Assembly: GCA_946894095.1 (NCBI GenBank)
Contig: OX335660.1
Span: forward strand, 3,973,001 to 4,037,000
DNA length: 64,000 nucleotides
From: Incurvaria masculella
Lineage: Eukaryota; Arthropoda; Insecta; Lepidoptera; Incurvariidae
Direction: 5' to 3'
Shown here: positions 10,042-21,427 of the stretch, one piece after another
How the letters are laid out: each line of letters starts with the position of its first letter
How positions within the stretch are numbered: position 1 is the first letter of the stretch
Position numbers and translations under genes: made by a program
The notes under the pieces: model-generated
What the model was told of the DNA's origin: nothing
The model's input: only the letters and a program-made list of their open reading frames with translations
The model's database searches: none

Positions 10042-10499
10042 CCTAAGACACTTATTGTGTTACCCCTTTAGATCTCTAGGCTAATGCGGCGAATAAAGAA
10101 AGGTTTTGAGCGTAAGTCACCTGAAGCCTCCGTCAACAGTTTACCTAGACAGACTGCTTTCAAAGTTTCGATTGACCATGCCCCTAAAGTTTCCACTGCA
10201 AAAGGCAAGAATTCGAATTGGGGTTAACAGGGAATCGTATTTTTTTTATCTTATTTGATGCTAACCTAACCAGTTCCTCTTCGACGCGCGACGCATGCAC
10301 ACTGCTCGTGTGTCAATAATTTTACTAAAATATTTTAAAGTGCGAATATTGTTTTTATTGTGAATAGTGCATAGAAAGTTACAACAGTGGAAGTGTTGGT
10401 GGCCCGATCGCTCAGGATTTCGGCTGTCCAGGGAACATTCCTCGGCTACACGGCAGCCGCCGCCATCTTGCACCCGCTGCACATCGGCGTTTCACCTTT

Positions 10500-10861
10500 C
10501 GCCTGACAACGCACTGCGCCCAGCCTGCCCCAGCCTGCATCAGATCACACGATCCGCCGCTGTTCACCTGCGGAACGCCACGAGAGCAGGTTGGAGCCCT
10601 ATCTTTACGCCTCGTGTTGGGAAAACACGTGTTTAGAGGTTAGGTGGCGATCTGACAGCAGCTGTCAAACGTCCTAAGTGAAGTTCGCTCGAGGCACATA
10701 CCGAGGCACATATCTCAGCACGACCCAAATAACTTAACCAACCGACGTGACATTTACGTCCGATCGTCCGACCGTTTCCGTTCACCAAAGAGGCGTCCTG
10801 CTGCATGAGGGGGACGGAGCTGCACTCGAACTAGACCGCGGGTCATAAGCGGAGTTCCGCG
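10500..10861. other. Unassigned GC-rich stretch left of gypsy 2
   Basis: GC-rich sequence with no recognisable domain. It continues across gypsy 2 at 16886, so it is the target into which that element inserted. It may be an unrecognised part of X or of another element. Confidence 0.4.
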
Positions 10862-11134
10862 TGTTATGCACTGCCTCCTTATCTCCGTGAGATAAGGCCA
10901 ACGACGGTGTGACCGGACGCGGCAGGAATGTGTTGTCCAGTCTACGGAGCCTGGGAGCAGCCGGTAACATCATCGCGGCCACCGGGGAACCGATGCTCTC
11001 CGCCCATTTCAGTCTACAGCCAACTTCGCCGGACTCCGGTCACTGACAAATCGATTGTATGTGAACGTTTTATAAATAAAAGTCAAAACATAATTATTGT
11101 CTAAGAAAGTTTATTATAAACCCGAAATATAATT
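10862..11134 (+). repeat. 5' LTR of gypsy 2
   Basis: Starts TGTTATGCAC, ends ATATAATT. It contains TATAAATAAA near 11071 serving as polyadenylation signal. It matches 16609-16881. Confidence 0.92.
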
Positions 11135-11151
11135 GGCGCAGCCGGTAGGAT
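11134..11151 (+). promoter_or_regulatory. Primer binding site, tRNA-Ser type
   Basis: TGGCGCAGCCGGTAGGAT begins with the last T of the LTR. It closely resembles the tRNA-Ser primer site of Drosophila 17.6 and 297 as recalled (one base different). Confidence 0.75.
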
Positions 11152-11556
11152 GTGCCCCGATCAAGTGAATCGACATTTCATCGTTCGTTTTAACGATTAA
11201 GGGCACATAGAACATTTTACGATATAATATAAAATAAAAAAATAGACTTTTCAATAAATATAAAAAAAAAACCAAAACTCTTCGTCATCGTGAACGTGGA
11301 TTTCGGATGACTAACACAACAGTGAAGTGAAGGATACAGAACGTTTTACGATAGAACATAAAATTAAATGAACATTTAAATAAGCTAATAAATAAAATTG
11401 TTTCGTCATCGTGAACATGGCCTTCGGAGGACTACCGCAGTGAGTTTGGAGAACCAGATCCTTAAAACTATCCATTCTTTCCCATACATTAAATTAGATA
11501 ATAAAATATTGTAATATAGATTTCAATAAGTTTTAATATTATAGATCAAACTTAAA

Positions 11557-13051
11557 ATGGAGAATCATCAATTATATAGTTTAGCTTTAAAGTCAGTGCC
11601 GAAATATAATGGCAACGCAAATTCGCTACACCGGTTTTTGTTGGTAAGCGAAGAAATTTTGACAGAATTTTATGATGCAGTTAACCCAGCAGCATTCCAA
11701 TATAAGGTGATTCTTAATGGAAACCTATGCAAACTCGAAGGAAAGGCTGAGGAAGTCATTACATGGTTCAGACACTTGGCAACAAGTCAAAGACATTTTA
11801 ATACAAAACTTTGGTGACCAACGCGACGAGAATTCGCTAAATCGCGATCTTGTTAATATGTCCCAAGGAAACGACACAATACAAGGATTTTACGATAAGT
11901 GTATGCACATCCTCAATGTGACAATAAACTATGTGAATCTACACAATGCAGATCCAGCAACAGTTGCCCACAAAAGAGAATTTCACACGAACCAAACACT
12001 TAAAACATTCTTGGCAGGGATTAAGGAACCTATGGGATCCACAATCCGCGCCATGAGACCCACATCACTACCTATTGCTCTTCAGTATATCAAAGAGGAA
12101 CAAAATATTCAATATCTCGAAAGGCACAACAATAACCAACAACAAGCCAACCAGTGGCAACAACATCGTCCTCAAAATGTTAATAACAATACCCCTTTTA
12201 ACAGATTTCCTGGCTCTCACAGAGTTAACAACCCTGGTTTTCGATATAACCAACCCAAACCTACCCCAATGAGCGGAATATCTGAAAACTCAACACTGCT
12301 TCACACAGAACATTTTGAAACCAACCAACACCACGACGACCAAGAACTCGATTATAGCGACGAACAAGAGTTTGACAATAATCAAAATTTAGGATCCCGA
12401 TCCCACAGACCAAATATGATTGAAATAAACACACACGTCCAAAGAGCATTGCCTTACATTAAAATTAAAAATCCTCCTTTGAAACTTTTGATCGACACAG
12501 GAGCTAATATGTCATTTTTATCACCAGAAGTTATCAAACAATATTTTCCCCAATACCGTGTCAATTACGACCCGTTCACTATAACCAGCGTCCACAAAAC
12601 AAGCAGCCACATGTTTTCACTTGAAATTCCAACCTTCGACGAATTTAACGAAGGAAATTTCTCAAAATTCCACATCTACAAATTCCATAACATTTTCGAT
12701 GGATTAATTGGGTACGATATCTTGAAAGGATTTAAATCAAAGGTCGACCTAGAGAAAAATATCCTCGTTACTTCAAATTCAAATATCCCTATTCATATGT
12801 ATGAAACTGGAAAACAAAACCTTCTTGAGACCACTGTAAAGAGCAACCAAGTAAAACGTATCAACATCCCTGTATCAGTTAACAATGGAGAGATATATAT
12901 ACCCGAATTTAAGATAGGACAATGTCATGTTCCACCAACAGTGACAAAATCCTTTCGAGGTCGAGCATATGTTGAAGTTCACAACCCCACGGAAAATGAT
13001 CTTATACTGAGCTTTCCCTTATCAGTTAAAGCAATACATTTGAACAACTAA
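11557..13051 (+). pseudogene. Gag and protease of gypsy 2
   Basis: ATG at 11557 opens an 86-codon frame. A frameshift near 11770 moves coding into a second frame that runs to 13051. The capsid-like part (~11560-12100) contains WQQVKDILIQNFGDQRDEN and is followed by an Asn/Gln-rich linker without zinc knuckles, as usual for the 17.6/297 group. The protease motif LLIDTGANMSFL lies near 12490-12525 in the same frame as gag. The frame ends at a nonsense TAA at 13049-13051, and RT continues downstream in the same frame. Confidence 0.85.
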
Positions 13052-14855
13052 ACATGTCTAGATTTCGAGAAACCATTTGAAACGAGCAGCGATGATCTTA
13101 TCGAAGACCTCATTAGAACCGATCACCTGAATTCAGAAGAACGGTCTAAACTCATTGCATTGTGCAAGAGGTACAGTGAAATATTCCATAAGGGAGATTC
13201 ACCCTTAACATTCTCCAATAATGTTAAACATCAGGTAAAAACTACTGACGAAATACCGGTCTACACTAAATCTTATCGCTATCCCTATATACATAAAAAT
13301 GAAGTAGAAAACCAGATTACGAATATGCTGAACCAAAAAATAATTCAACCTTCTGACTCCCCTTGGTCTTCACCTATCTGGATAGTCCCAAAAAAGGCAG
13401 ACGCTTCGGGTAAACCTAAATGGAGATTGGTAGTGGACTATCGTAAAGTGAACGAAAAAACCATTAGTGATAGATATCCAATCCCAAATATTAGTGAGCT
13501 CCTTGTTAAGCTAGGAAGATGTCAATACTTTTCTACTATCGATCTTGCGAGTGGCTTCCTGCAGATAGAAATGAATCCTAAGGACGTAGCAAAAACAGCG
13601 TTTACGGTAGAAAACGGACACTAGGAATACCTCCGAATGCCTTTCGGACTAAAAAATGCGCCATCAACATTCCAGCGACTGATGGATAATGTCCTTAGAG
13701 GTCTTGTCAACGATATATGTCTTGTTTACATGGACGATATAATCGTCTTTTCCACCTCACTTCAGGAGCACACGCTAAATCTGGAAAGCTAATTTTAAAA
13801 TTCAGCTTGATAAGTCCGAATTTTTAAAAAAGGAAACAGCCTTTTTGGGTCACATCATAACACCTAATGGCATAAAACCAAACCCCGATAAAATCGAGTG
13901 CATTCAAAATTACCCTATACCGAAAACCACCAGGGAAATCAAATCATTCCTTGGACTGGTCGGTTACTATAGAAAATTCATTCCCGATTTCGCAAAAATT
14001 ACCAAGCCACTAACCTCCTGTCTTAAAAAGAAATCGAAGATAGAATTTACCCCTGAATACATAGAGTTTTCAAAAATGCAAAAACCTTCTGATGAATGAT
14101 CCAATCTTACAGTACCCACAATTTGACAAAGAATTCCATCTCAGTTGCGACGCCTGGAATTTTGCAATCTCAGCAGTTCTCTCGCAGGGACCAATAGGGT
14201 CGGACAAGGCGATCGGTTATGCATCGCGCACCCTAAACGAAAGTGAAACCAGCTACAGCACTATCGAAAAGGAGCCGTATGGGGTACTAAATACTTTCGA
14301 CCATACTTGTTTGGCAGAAAATTTAATATTGTAACGGATCACAAGCCCTTAAAATGGCTTTTCTCACTCAAGGAACCCCATTCCAGGCTTACGAAATACT
14401 TTCGACCATACTTGTTTGGCAGAAAATTTAATATTGTAACGGATCACAAGCCCTTAAAATGGCTTTTCTCACTCAAGGAACCCCATTCCAGGCTTACGAG
14501 GTGGCGTCTAAAATTAGAGGAATTCGAATACCAAATTCATTACAAACAGGGCAAATTAAATACTAACGCTGACGCACTTTCCAGGATTCCAATAGAATTA
14601 AATATCAACAATGCACAACCCACTAGTTTAGATAACGAATGCGATGACGAAAATATATCTATGGTGGCAAATATTTCAGAAATTCCCGAATTGACGGACT
14701 GCGATGAATTGGAACGGATAACATCCAATACAGTGCACTCAAGCCAAGAAGATCCTATATTGAACATACCAATATCTGAAAACGCAATAAACACTTATAA
14801 TATACAAATTATAATAGATCTTGTCCATCATTCTCCTGCAAAAGTAAAAACCTGA
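13052..14855 (+). pseudogene. Reverse transcriptase and RNase H of gypsy 2, multiply broken
   Basis: The RT fingers (SPWSSPIWIVPKK) and palm lead to [12 protein letters not shown] and catalytic YMDD (near 13728-13740). A TAG at 13622-13624 interrupts the palm. About 40 bases are missing near 13790 and frames change near 13840, 14095 and 14300. RNase H carries DHKPLKWL twice because of a tandem duplication (separate entry), and ends at NADALSRIP (~14565). No active polyprotein is possible. Confidence 0.85.
14289..14498 (+). repeat. 105-bp exact tandem duplication inside RNase H
   Basis: Two identical 105-bp units, 14289-14393 and 14394-14498. The length is a multiple of three, so 35 codons are repeated in frame. 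Confidence 0.9.
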
Positions 14856-15089
14856 GATTTTTCCAAACAAAAAACGAATTTTGTGTCAAATCAACATAAA
14901 CAATTTTAAAGACGAAATCATAACCTTATTTAAAGATCATCTGAAATAAAACTCGTCTGCTGGGATTTGGCTATCAGATATTGATTTAATCCCTATAATC
15001 ACTAAAACCTTACAAGAGACGTTCAGAAATTCCGCTTTCAACATTAAGATCTGCAAACTGAAATTAGACGATGTTCCTAAACTAGAACA

Positions 15090-15882
15090 ACAAACTAAAA
15101 TCATCAGAGACTACCACGACGGGAAAACCAACCACCGTGGTATACAAGAAACATCACAACACATAAAGCAACGTTATTATTGGCCTAATATAAATAAAAG
15201 CGTTTCAGAATACATTAACAATTGCGATATATGCCAAAATATTAAATACGAAAGAAACCCAAATAAACAAAAATATCAAATCGTTCCAATGCCCAAACAA
15301 CCGTTTGAAGTTTGTCACGTAGACACATTCACAGTTAAAGGACAAAAAATCCTTACGATTATTGACACCTTTTCAAAATACGCACATGCTTACCCCTTAA
15401 ATAGTGCCACAGGAATTTCCGTCATAGAAGCATTAATAATATTCATGACACACCACGGACTCCCGCTGGGGCTGACTGCAGACCAAGACACATAATTTAA
15501 AAACCAACCTTTCAAAGAATTTGCACAACTCCATAAAATCAATTTGCACTTCACAAGTGTCAACAACCCACCGTCAAATGGAGCTATTGAAAGATTCCAT
15601 TCGACTATTTTAGAACACATACGTATACTGTCGACCCAACGACCTCATATGCCTATCATACAACTAATGGCATATGCCGTGTTAGGATACAATCATTCTT
15701 TACACTCGGTAACTAACAAAAAACCAATAGATATAATAAATGGACACATTGATAATAGAGACCCTTTTGACATAAATACACTGCAAAGATGCCTGCAGAA
15801 CTATGTAGATAAACACAAGGAACTGACTATGACACTCTACGCAAGCCTGAACGAGAAACTTTTAAATAAACAAACCAACTAA
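15090..15882 (+). pseudogene. Integrase of gypsy 2
   Basis: The HHCC zinc-binding module is recognisable near 15110-15240 (H...H, then CDICQ). The catalytic core starts at FEVCHVDTF (first Asp, ~15315) and continues to TADQDT (second Asp, ~15475). There TAA replaces a codon at 15493-15495. The Glu is in SNGAIERFHS (~15590). The C-terminal part ends at 15882. Integrase would insert the cDNA, but here it is interrupted. Confidence 0.8.
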
Positions 15883-16071
15883 TTACGAATGACAAAACTG
15901 ACATTCGAGACTACTACAATTTAATCGACATGGGATCCTATATCCACAAAAAAAAACAGTCATCTTTGTGATGAAAATACCAATATTGTATTCCCAAACC
16001 TTTTCCTATTACCATTTATTCCCTGTTCCAACTGTGAACTATCATCCCTCCTAAGCCTTACCTGGTCTTGG

Positions 16072-16599
16072 ATGAAGAACGCTATCAATACATGGACAAT
16101 CAGTGCAAACAATTCCACCCGTCTACTACTGCTTCTGGAACTCCCTGAGGATTGCAGCCTACTTACGAAGGTCCTCAATGTTCACAACAAGAAGAACAAA
16201 CTCCGAGGATATCCCCTAAAACTTCCGACTTTTGAAGTATCCGGAATGAACTTCACTAACCCGAAACAACCCCTGAAAAATGACGATTTACCTTTAGGAA
16301 AACTTCATCGGCTTTTTGGAACAATTGAAAGAGAACAACCACTGCAAATAAGAGAATACCCCAATGAAGCTTGGAAATGGTCAACTCCTATATATGGCAT
16401 CTTCATCTGTATTGGCTGCTACATGTTATACAAGATATGGATGAAACAATGTAAAAAAAAACCCAAGAAAGATATTCCCGAAAACCCATCTAGCTGCAGC
16501 GTATTCCCCCTTGACGTTCCGGAACAAAATACCAACCAAGCAGAAAACTCCTCGAAGTCCTTTTTCACCAAAACTGATAAAAAAGGGTCTTCGGTCTGA
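16072..16599 (+). CDS. Third open frame of gypsy 2, single membrane segment, env position
   Basis: This is a 175-codon frame between integrase and the 3' LTR. It has a hydrophobic segment IYGIFICIGCYML at ~121-133, followed by a Lys-rich stretch (KKKPKK), as in a type I membrane protein tail. The N-terminal half has no clear fusion peptide or furin site. The position fits the C-terminal remnant of an envelope-like gene of the errantivirus type. Similarity to a known envelope cannot be claimed from the sequence alone. Confidence 0.45.
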   Translation: MKNAINTWTISANNSTRLLLLLELPEDCSLLTKVLNVHNKKNKLRGYPLKLPTFEVSGMNFTNPKQPLKNDDLPLGKLHRLFGTIEREQPLQIREYPNEAWKWSTPIYGIFICIGCYMLYKIWMKQCKKKPKKDIPENPSSCSVFPLDVPEQNTNQAENSSKSFFTKTDKKGSSV

Positions 16600-16608
16600 T
16601 GAGGGAGA

Positions 16609-16881
16609 TGTTATGCACTGCCTCCTTATCTCCGTGAGATAAGGCCAACGACGGTGTGACCGGACGCGGCAGGAATGTGTTGTCCAGTCTACGGAGCCTG
16701 GGAGCAGCCGGTGACATCACCGCGGCCACCGGGGAACCGATGCTCTCCGCCCATTTCAGTCTACAGCCAACTTCGCCGGACTCCGGTCACTGACAAATCG
16801 ATTGTATGTGAACGTTTTATAAATAAAAGTCAAAACATAATTATTGTCTAAGAAAGTTTATAATAAACCCGAAATATAATT
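16609..16881 (+). repeat. 3' LTR of gypsy 2
   Basis: Same length and ends as the 5' LTR. Differences seen by eye: two in GGTGACATCACCGCGG and one in TTTATAATAAA. Confidence 0.92.
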
Positions 16882-17093
16882 CGCGCCTGTGCCGGGGAGA
16901 CCGATGCCCTTCGGCACCATCAGCGGATCCTCAACTGCAGCATACGAAGCACCCGGTAGACCGTCAGGACCCTGGCCATAACCGGCGCCGCCTGATTAAA
17001 AGACTTTATAATAATCATAATATTCACCGTGTTCTGTACTAACATTAATATTAGAATTAATTCCTCATATTTTATTTTATTTTTACTTTATTT

Positions 17094-17159
17094 TTGGCTT
17101 TATTTTCGAATTTGTGACTAAAGAGGGGCCTTTAGTCACAAATTCGAAAATAAAGCCAA
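17094..17159. repeat. Perfect 30-bp inverted repeat, 6-base loop
   Basis: Arm 17094-17123 pairs exactly with 17130-17159. The arm contains ATTTGTGACTAAAG, resembling ATTTGTGACTTAAGAGG found beside the P-element array at 27423 and 28660. It may be a fold-back element or a repeat terminus. Confidence 0.8.
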
Positions 17160-17857
17160 TTTAACTCTTCCATCTACCAGGATATCATAGTGGCCGAGGT
17201 AGTGCCACAATAGTACTCTTGTGGGACGGACAGCCAGCCACTTTGACAGTGTAGGCGAAGGCTACATGCAAGTTATAGCCTGTCTCCCTCTAACGAATAA
17301 TTTTGGCTCTGACGTACTATTTATTTTTATTTATATGTAATGATATGTAATCACACTAATGTTTTAACAGTTTTTAATATACATAACTATTGTAGCGCGC
17401 CCTAAACATCATTTTATCATAGTTTTAAGAGTGTTTTAATGTATGAGACACCAAGGTAGCATAACGATTTAAGAGATATCTGTCGAAGCCCTTGCTTAGA
17501 GATCAATAATAGGTCGCGTCACCAAACGTCATCATAGCTGTGACGTGTTAGCATAATTGCTCTTTGTCCTGTTGACGGTATATTGTGTAAATTGTTTGGT
17601 ACCACTGTTGCATTTAAGGTATTAATATTGGTACTTTTCGAATTCGGAGTGAGAACATTCTGTGATATACTTTTACTATGAAATAATCTGTACGTTCAAA
17701 ATTTTTCTTTTTTTAATACAATAATAATAGATGCTTTGTCTCATATCCTATGTAAATTGTATTGCCTATTGTTTCTAAGCTCCACATGTCTTAAGATCAA
17801 TGAAATTATACTTTGGTCTTGCACTAGGACAGCAGCGGCTCGAGCGCGCTGCGGCAG

Positions 17858-18164
17858 TGACGTCAGTCGATCGCGTCACGCTAGTGCGGACGGCCATCTT
17901 GCTCAAGTAACCTGTCGATTTGTTAGCCCCGCCCTCGGTTGGGTTGTGTACCATTAAAATAGTTTTCAGATATTATTGACTGTGACGTCAGTAAGTTACA
18001 TTGGTGCATGCGCTTGAGCCCCTTGCTGCCCTGGTCTTGAGTAGAAATTAGGGAATAAGGAGACCGAACTCGAGTCTCAACACGGGGATATCAGACACTC
18101 GAGCAGGTCTCCGCCAGCTGACGTCACAGTCTCCGCGAGAATCGCGTCACATTCTGTGACGTCA
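17858..18164. promoter_or_regulatory. Cluster of four CRE-type TGACGTCA palindromes
   Basis: Exact octamers at 17858-17865, 17983-17990, 18119-18126 and 18157-18164. Such sites bind CREB/ATF bZIP factors. No adjacent gene start is visible, so a promoter role (for example of a lost LTR) is inference. Confidence 0.5.
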
Positions 18165-18308
18165 ACACCGTAGCTCCGCCCATTGTCTTGGATGTTGAGC
18201 TGATTTGACTTGTCGAAAAATGTCGATCCCGCTCTAGAGTTGCGTCTCACTCCCACGGACCGCTGGACCAAGGCCCCCTCCCTACCCGGGTGCTCCACCG
18301 GGGCTCCA

Positions 18309-19742
18309 CGCGATGGTGTAGAGGTTGCTAGTGTAAGCACTATTCGAAGATATTTGGCAAAGATTAAAATCTCAACTGTGTTCAACGATGATATCTCAAA
18401 TCTGTCTTACTAAGTGATCAAAAATTAGAAAAACGAGATAAATGCTGCACTCTAGTATTTGATGAGATGTCAATAAGAAAGCAGTTAGACTATGATAAAC
18501 AAAACGATTGTATTGAAGGCTATTAGGATCTGGGATTTAGGTCGTCGGCCAACTTTTGCTACTGAAGCATTGGTATTTATGGCTGTAGGCAGTCTATATT
18601 TTCATTGCACTTTTCGTTCTTGTTTCTGTGAGTAATCTTACAAAAAAAAAAGAAACAGTTGGAGAAAACTTTAGAAGTGTCTAAAAATAAGTCGATGAAG
18701 TTGTAACCAGGACCATACAAGTAGACAAGAGTGGCAGGGGTCTGTAATCAGACAAGCTTTGCCTATTTATAAGACATCTACGGCTACATGCAAACAGTTG
18801 AGACGCGATGGTGTAGAGTTGCTAGTGTAAGCACTATTCGAAGACATTTGGCAAAGATTAAAATCTCAACTGTGTTCAACGATGATATCTCAAATCTGTC
18901 TTACTAAGTGTTCAAAAATTAGAAAAACGAGATAAATGCTGCACTCTAGTATTTGATGAGATGTCAATAAGAAAGCAGTTAGACTATGATAAACAAAACG
19001 ATTGTATTGAAGGCTATTAGGATCTGGGATTTAGGTCGTCGGCCAACTTTTGCTACTGAAGCATTGGTATTTATGGCTGTAGGCAGTCTATATTTTCATT
19101 GCACTTTTTGTTGTTTCTGTGAGTAATCTTACAAAAAAAAAAAGAAACAGTTGGAGAAAACTTTAGAAGTGTCTAAAAATAAGTCGATGAAGTTGTAACC
19201 AGGACCATACAAGTAGACAAGAGTGGCAGGGGTCTGTAATCAGACAAGCTTTGCCTATTTATAAGACATCTACGGCTACATGCAAACAGTTGAGACGCGA
19301 TGGTGTAGAGTTGCTTGTGTAAGCACTATTCGAAGACATTTGGCAAAGATTAAAATCTCAACTGTCTTCAACGATGATATCTCAAATCTGTCTTACAAAG
19401 TGTTAAAACATTAGAAAAACGAGATATATGCTGCACTCTGGTATTTGATGAGATTTCAATAAGAAAGCAGTTAGACTATGATAAACAAAACGATTGTATT
19501 GAAGGCTATTAGGATCTGGGATTTAGGTCGTAGGCCAACTTTTGCTACTGAAGCATTGGTATTTATGGCTGTAGGCAGTCTATATTTGCATTACAATTTT
19601 CGTTCCTGTTTCTGTGAGTCGGTGCGTAGTTTTGTGTTTTGGAAATTGGAAAGTGTTCTATAAGTGAAATGACGAAAAAAACACCAATCCCAACTGTTTA
19701 TAGAGTCCGAATGCAACCATGCACTATAAAATATGAGAGATT
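18309..19742 (+). repeat. Tandem array of P-element transposase fragments, left block (three units)
   Basis: Units start at 18309, 18804 and 19296 (anchor CGCGATGGTGTAGAG), spacing 495 and 492. Each carries, in broken frames, the pattern STIRRHLAKIKISTVFNDDI, then FDEMSIRKQLDYD, then ATEALVFMAVG. I recognise this as the segment of P-element/THAP9 transposase leading into its RNase H-like core (DEMS..., ALVFM). Every unit shares the same nonsense codon after IEGY, so the amplified copy was already dead. The gypsy 3 insertion at 19743 splits the array. Confidence 0.7.
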
Positions 19743-20761
19743 TGTTACACTTGCTTTTACCCAGGAAGGAAATAAAATCTCATTTGATTGAGAAAATGGT
19801 TTATTACAAGTGTCCTTACTTTGACACGGCTAGCTCTGGTTCTAAGGCAGTATCACCCGAGACCTCTGGACACACAATATAAAGTCACGAAAACACTTAG
19901 GGTCCTTTAGAAAATCGATGGGTTGGGCGCCTTTAATTTAACTGTCTGTTGAGGGTAGGTAGGTCACCGTCACTTTAAATTTGCACGTCACTTAGCTGGG
20001 GTCCGTTTGGTGTCTCCGTGTGGACCTCTGGATGGAAGGCCAGCTGAAGCGCCGTGCGATGTGGTGTGCGCTACCGTCGCAACGAGGCGTCGGGCGAGGC
20101 GTCGAGACGGATCTCGTTCCCGCTGCCGGACGAGACGGCTGGGCGTGGGTGGCTACAGGCCTCTCCTACGAACGGCCGCTCGCAACGTCGTCGCGATGCG
20201 CTGCCCCGTACCAGACTCTGCGATCAAGATTTATGTGAGCCGGGGTTCAACGCCGTGAAGCGGCCCTATGATCGGCGAGGTTAGGTTAGGTGATTAATGA
20301 AGTCCTTACCCACAGCTGTGGAGGATGTACGCTCGAAGCTACGAGGCTTCGAGTGAAATACAATCGTCGAATGACAATTAATGATAACAAAATTATTATG
20401 TGAGGAAGCTCTCGTCGCCGCCGCTGAAGCAAAAGAAAAAACCCTCAATCCTCTGACGTTTTGTCGCTTGCGGCTAGCTTCCCGCAATCGACACACGTTC
20501 TAATATATTATTCTTTTGACAAAGACAACTTTAAGATGTTTTGTTAACGGCATTAATAATCAAAAATTAAAAATTAAATTGTTAAAGTGTCTTTATGCTT
20601 TATTCTTTTATCTAAGCTATTGAGATATGAATAAACCCGATGCGACAAGCGAGGCACACTCTAGGTGACCGTACTTCGCTTGCGCGTACTTTATTGTTAG
20701 CATATCTCGTAAATGGGAAAGAAATATTGTTACAGCAGATCTTTAGATCTGCTATGTAACA
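19743..20761 (-). repeat. 3' LTR of gypsy 3 (coding strand minus)
   Basis: On plus it begins TGTTACACTTGC and ends GCTATGTAACA. It matches 26403-27421. An imperfect hairpin AGCAGATC...GATCTGCT sits at the outer U3 end. Small open frames inside are duplicated in the other LTR and are not genes. Confidence 0.95.
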
Positions 20762-21427
20762 ATACCTCCTTTCTAAGAAAAGATGAATTTTCTCTCAAGG
20801 AAAAAATTCATCGGGACAATTACTCCGACAAACAAATGCAATGCAGAAATGAGTGGTATTTGCAGTTCAAGGTAGCCTTTTACTCTTTCATTCTTCCGCT
20901 TTCGTTCTTCTCATCTATCCTTCATCTTTTGATCGTGCCCTCTTTGGCTATAGTCGCTGAAGAAGTTTCATTTCGCTCTGTCTGGCTTAACCACGTATTC
21001 GGTTAAGACGTACAACTACCTAAGCGATTTTTGCCTATGTGTATTGTGTGGGTCGATGAATGTCTAGCCTGCAAAATTCAGCCTGCCGCTGCGATCCCCC
21101 CCCAAAGAAAACGTCGAAGCTAGGGACAGCGACAGAGTGTTATAAGCCACCTGGACTGAGAGGACAATAGCCTCCAGCCATGTGGTAATGGTAGTTAAGG
21201 CTTCTATATTTTAAGGTAGGTACTACACTAACCGCCTACCTGTAGACTATACGACAGACACCTAACCACTACGCTAGTACTAAAATAAATATACCTAAAC
21301 ATATCTGCTAAGATATCTTCTTGCATTGTTTTTTATGTAATGTATTTAATATAATAAAAATGAAGTTAAAATTAATATTGAAACAAAATATATGTATATA
21401 TTTATATATATATTTTTTACTTATTAT
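20762..21427 (-). other. 3' untranslated region of gypsy 3
   Basis: No coding domain. Next to the LTR the minus strand reads AGAAAGGAGG, the likely polypurine tract. The rest is AT-rich. Confidence 0.6.

Larger units (their letters stand above)
8310..10499. mobile_element. Element X, copy 2
   Basis: The left end (CATCGCAGCG) and right end (CGTTTCACCTTT) match copy 1. It is interrupted by a LINE (8331 to ~9324) and a MITE (9879-10041). It has ~40 bases near 10440-10480 that copy 1 lacks. The flanks show no obvious target duplication, so one side may be rearranged, or the true element may extend further right. Confidence 0.65.
10862..16881 (+). mobile_element. Ty3/gypsy retrotransposon 2 (17.6/297-like), decayed
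   Basis: The element has two 273-bp LTRs, a tRNA-Ser-type primer site, a polypurine tract (GAGGGAGA at 16601-16608), and gag, protease, RT, RNase H, integrase and a third open frame in order. The 4-bp duplication CGCG is at 10858-10861 and 16882-16885. Coding is broken by at least two nonsense codons, several frameshifts, a deletion and a 105-bp duplication. LTRs differ at about three positions by eye, so the insertion is not ancient even though the coding is heavily damaged. Confidence 0.92.
16886..18308. other. Non-coding stretch with a 30-bp hairpin and CRE-like sites
   Basis: No gene recognised. It contains a perfect inverted repeat at 17094-17159 and four TGACGTCA octamers between 17858 and 18164 (separate entries). 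The rest is AT-rich, with a short GC-rich patch near 17830-17960. Confidence 0.5.

Noticed and set aside
10367..10636. 89-codon frame beginning like the one at 7464
   Set aside because: The shared start is the right end of element X in both copies. Beyond that the sequences are unrelated, so it is not a gene family.
20007..20284. Three overlapping plus-strand open frames, repeated at 26667-26944
   Set aside because: They lie inside the LTRs of gypsy 3, on the antisense strand and in all three frames of a GC-rich patch. Duplication is due to the LTR, not to gene conservation.
20713..21006. 97-codon plus-strand frame with hydrophobic stretch
   Set aside because: It starts in the LTR and crosses the polypurine tract of gypsy 3, antisense to the element. 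It is not supported as a membrane protein.
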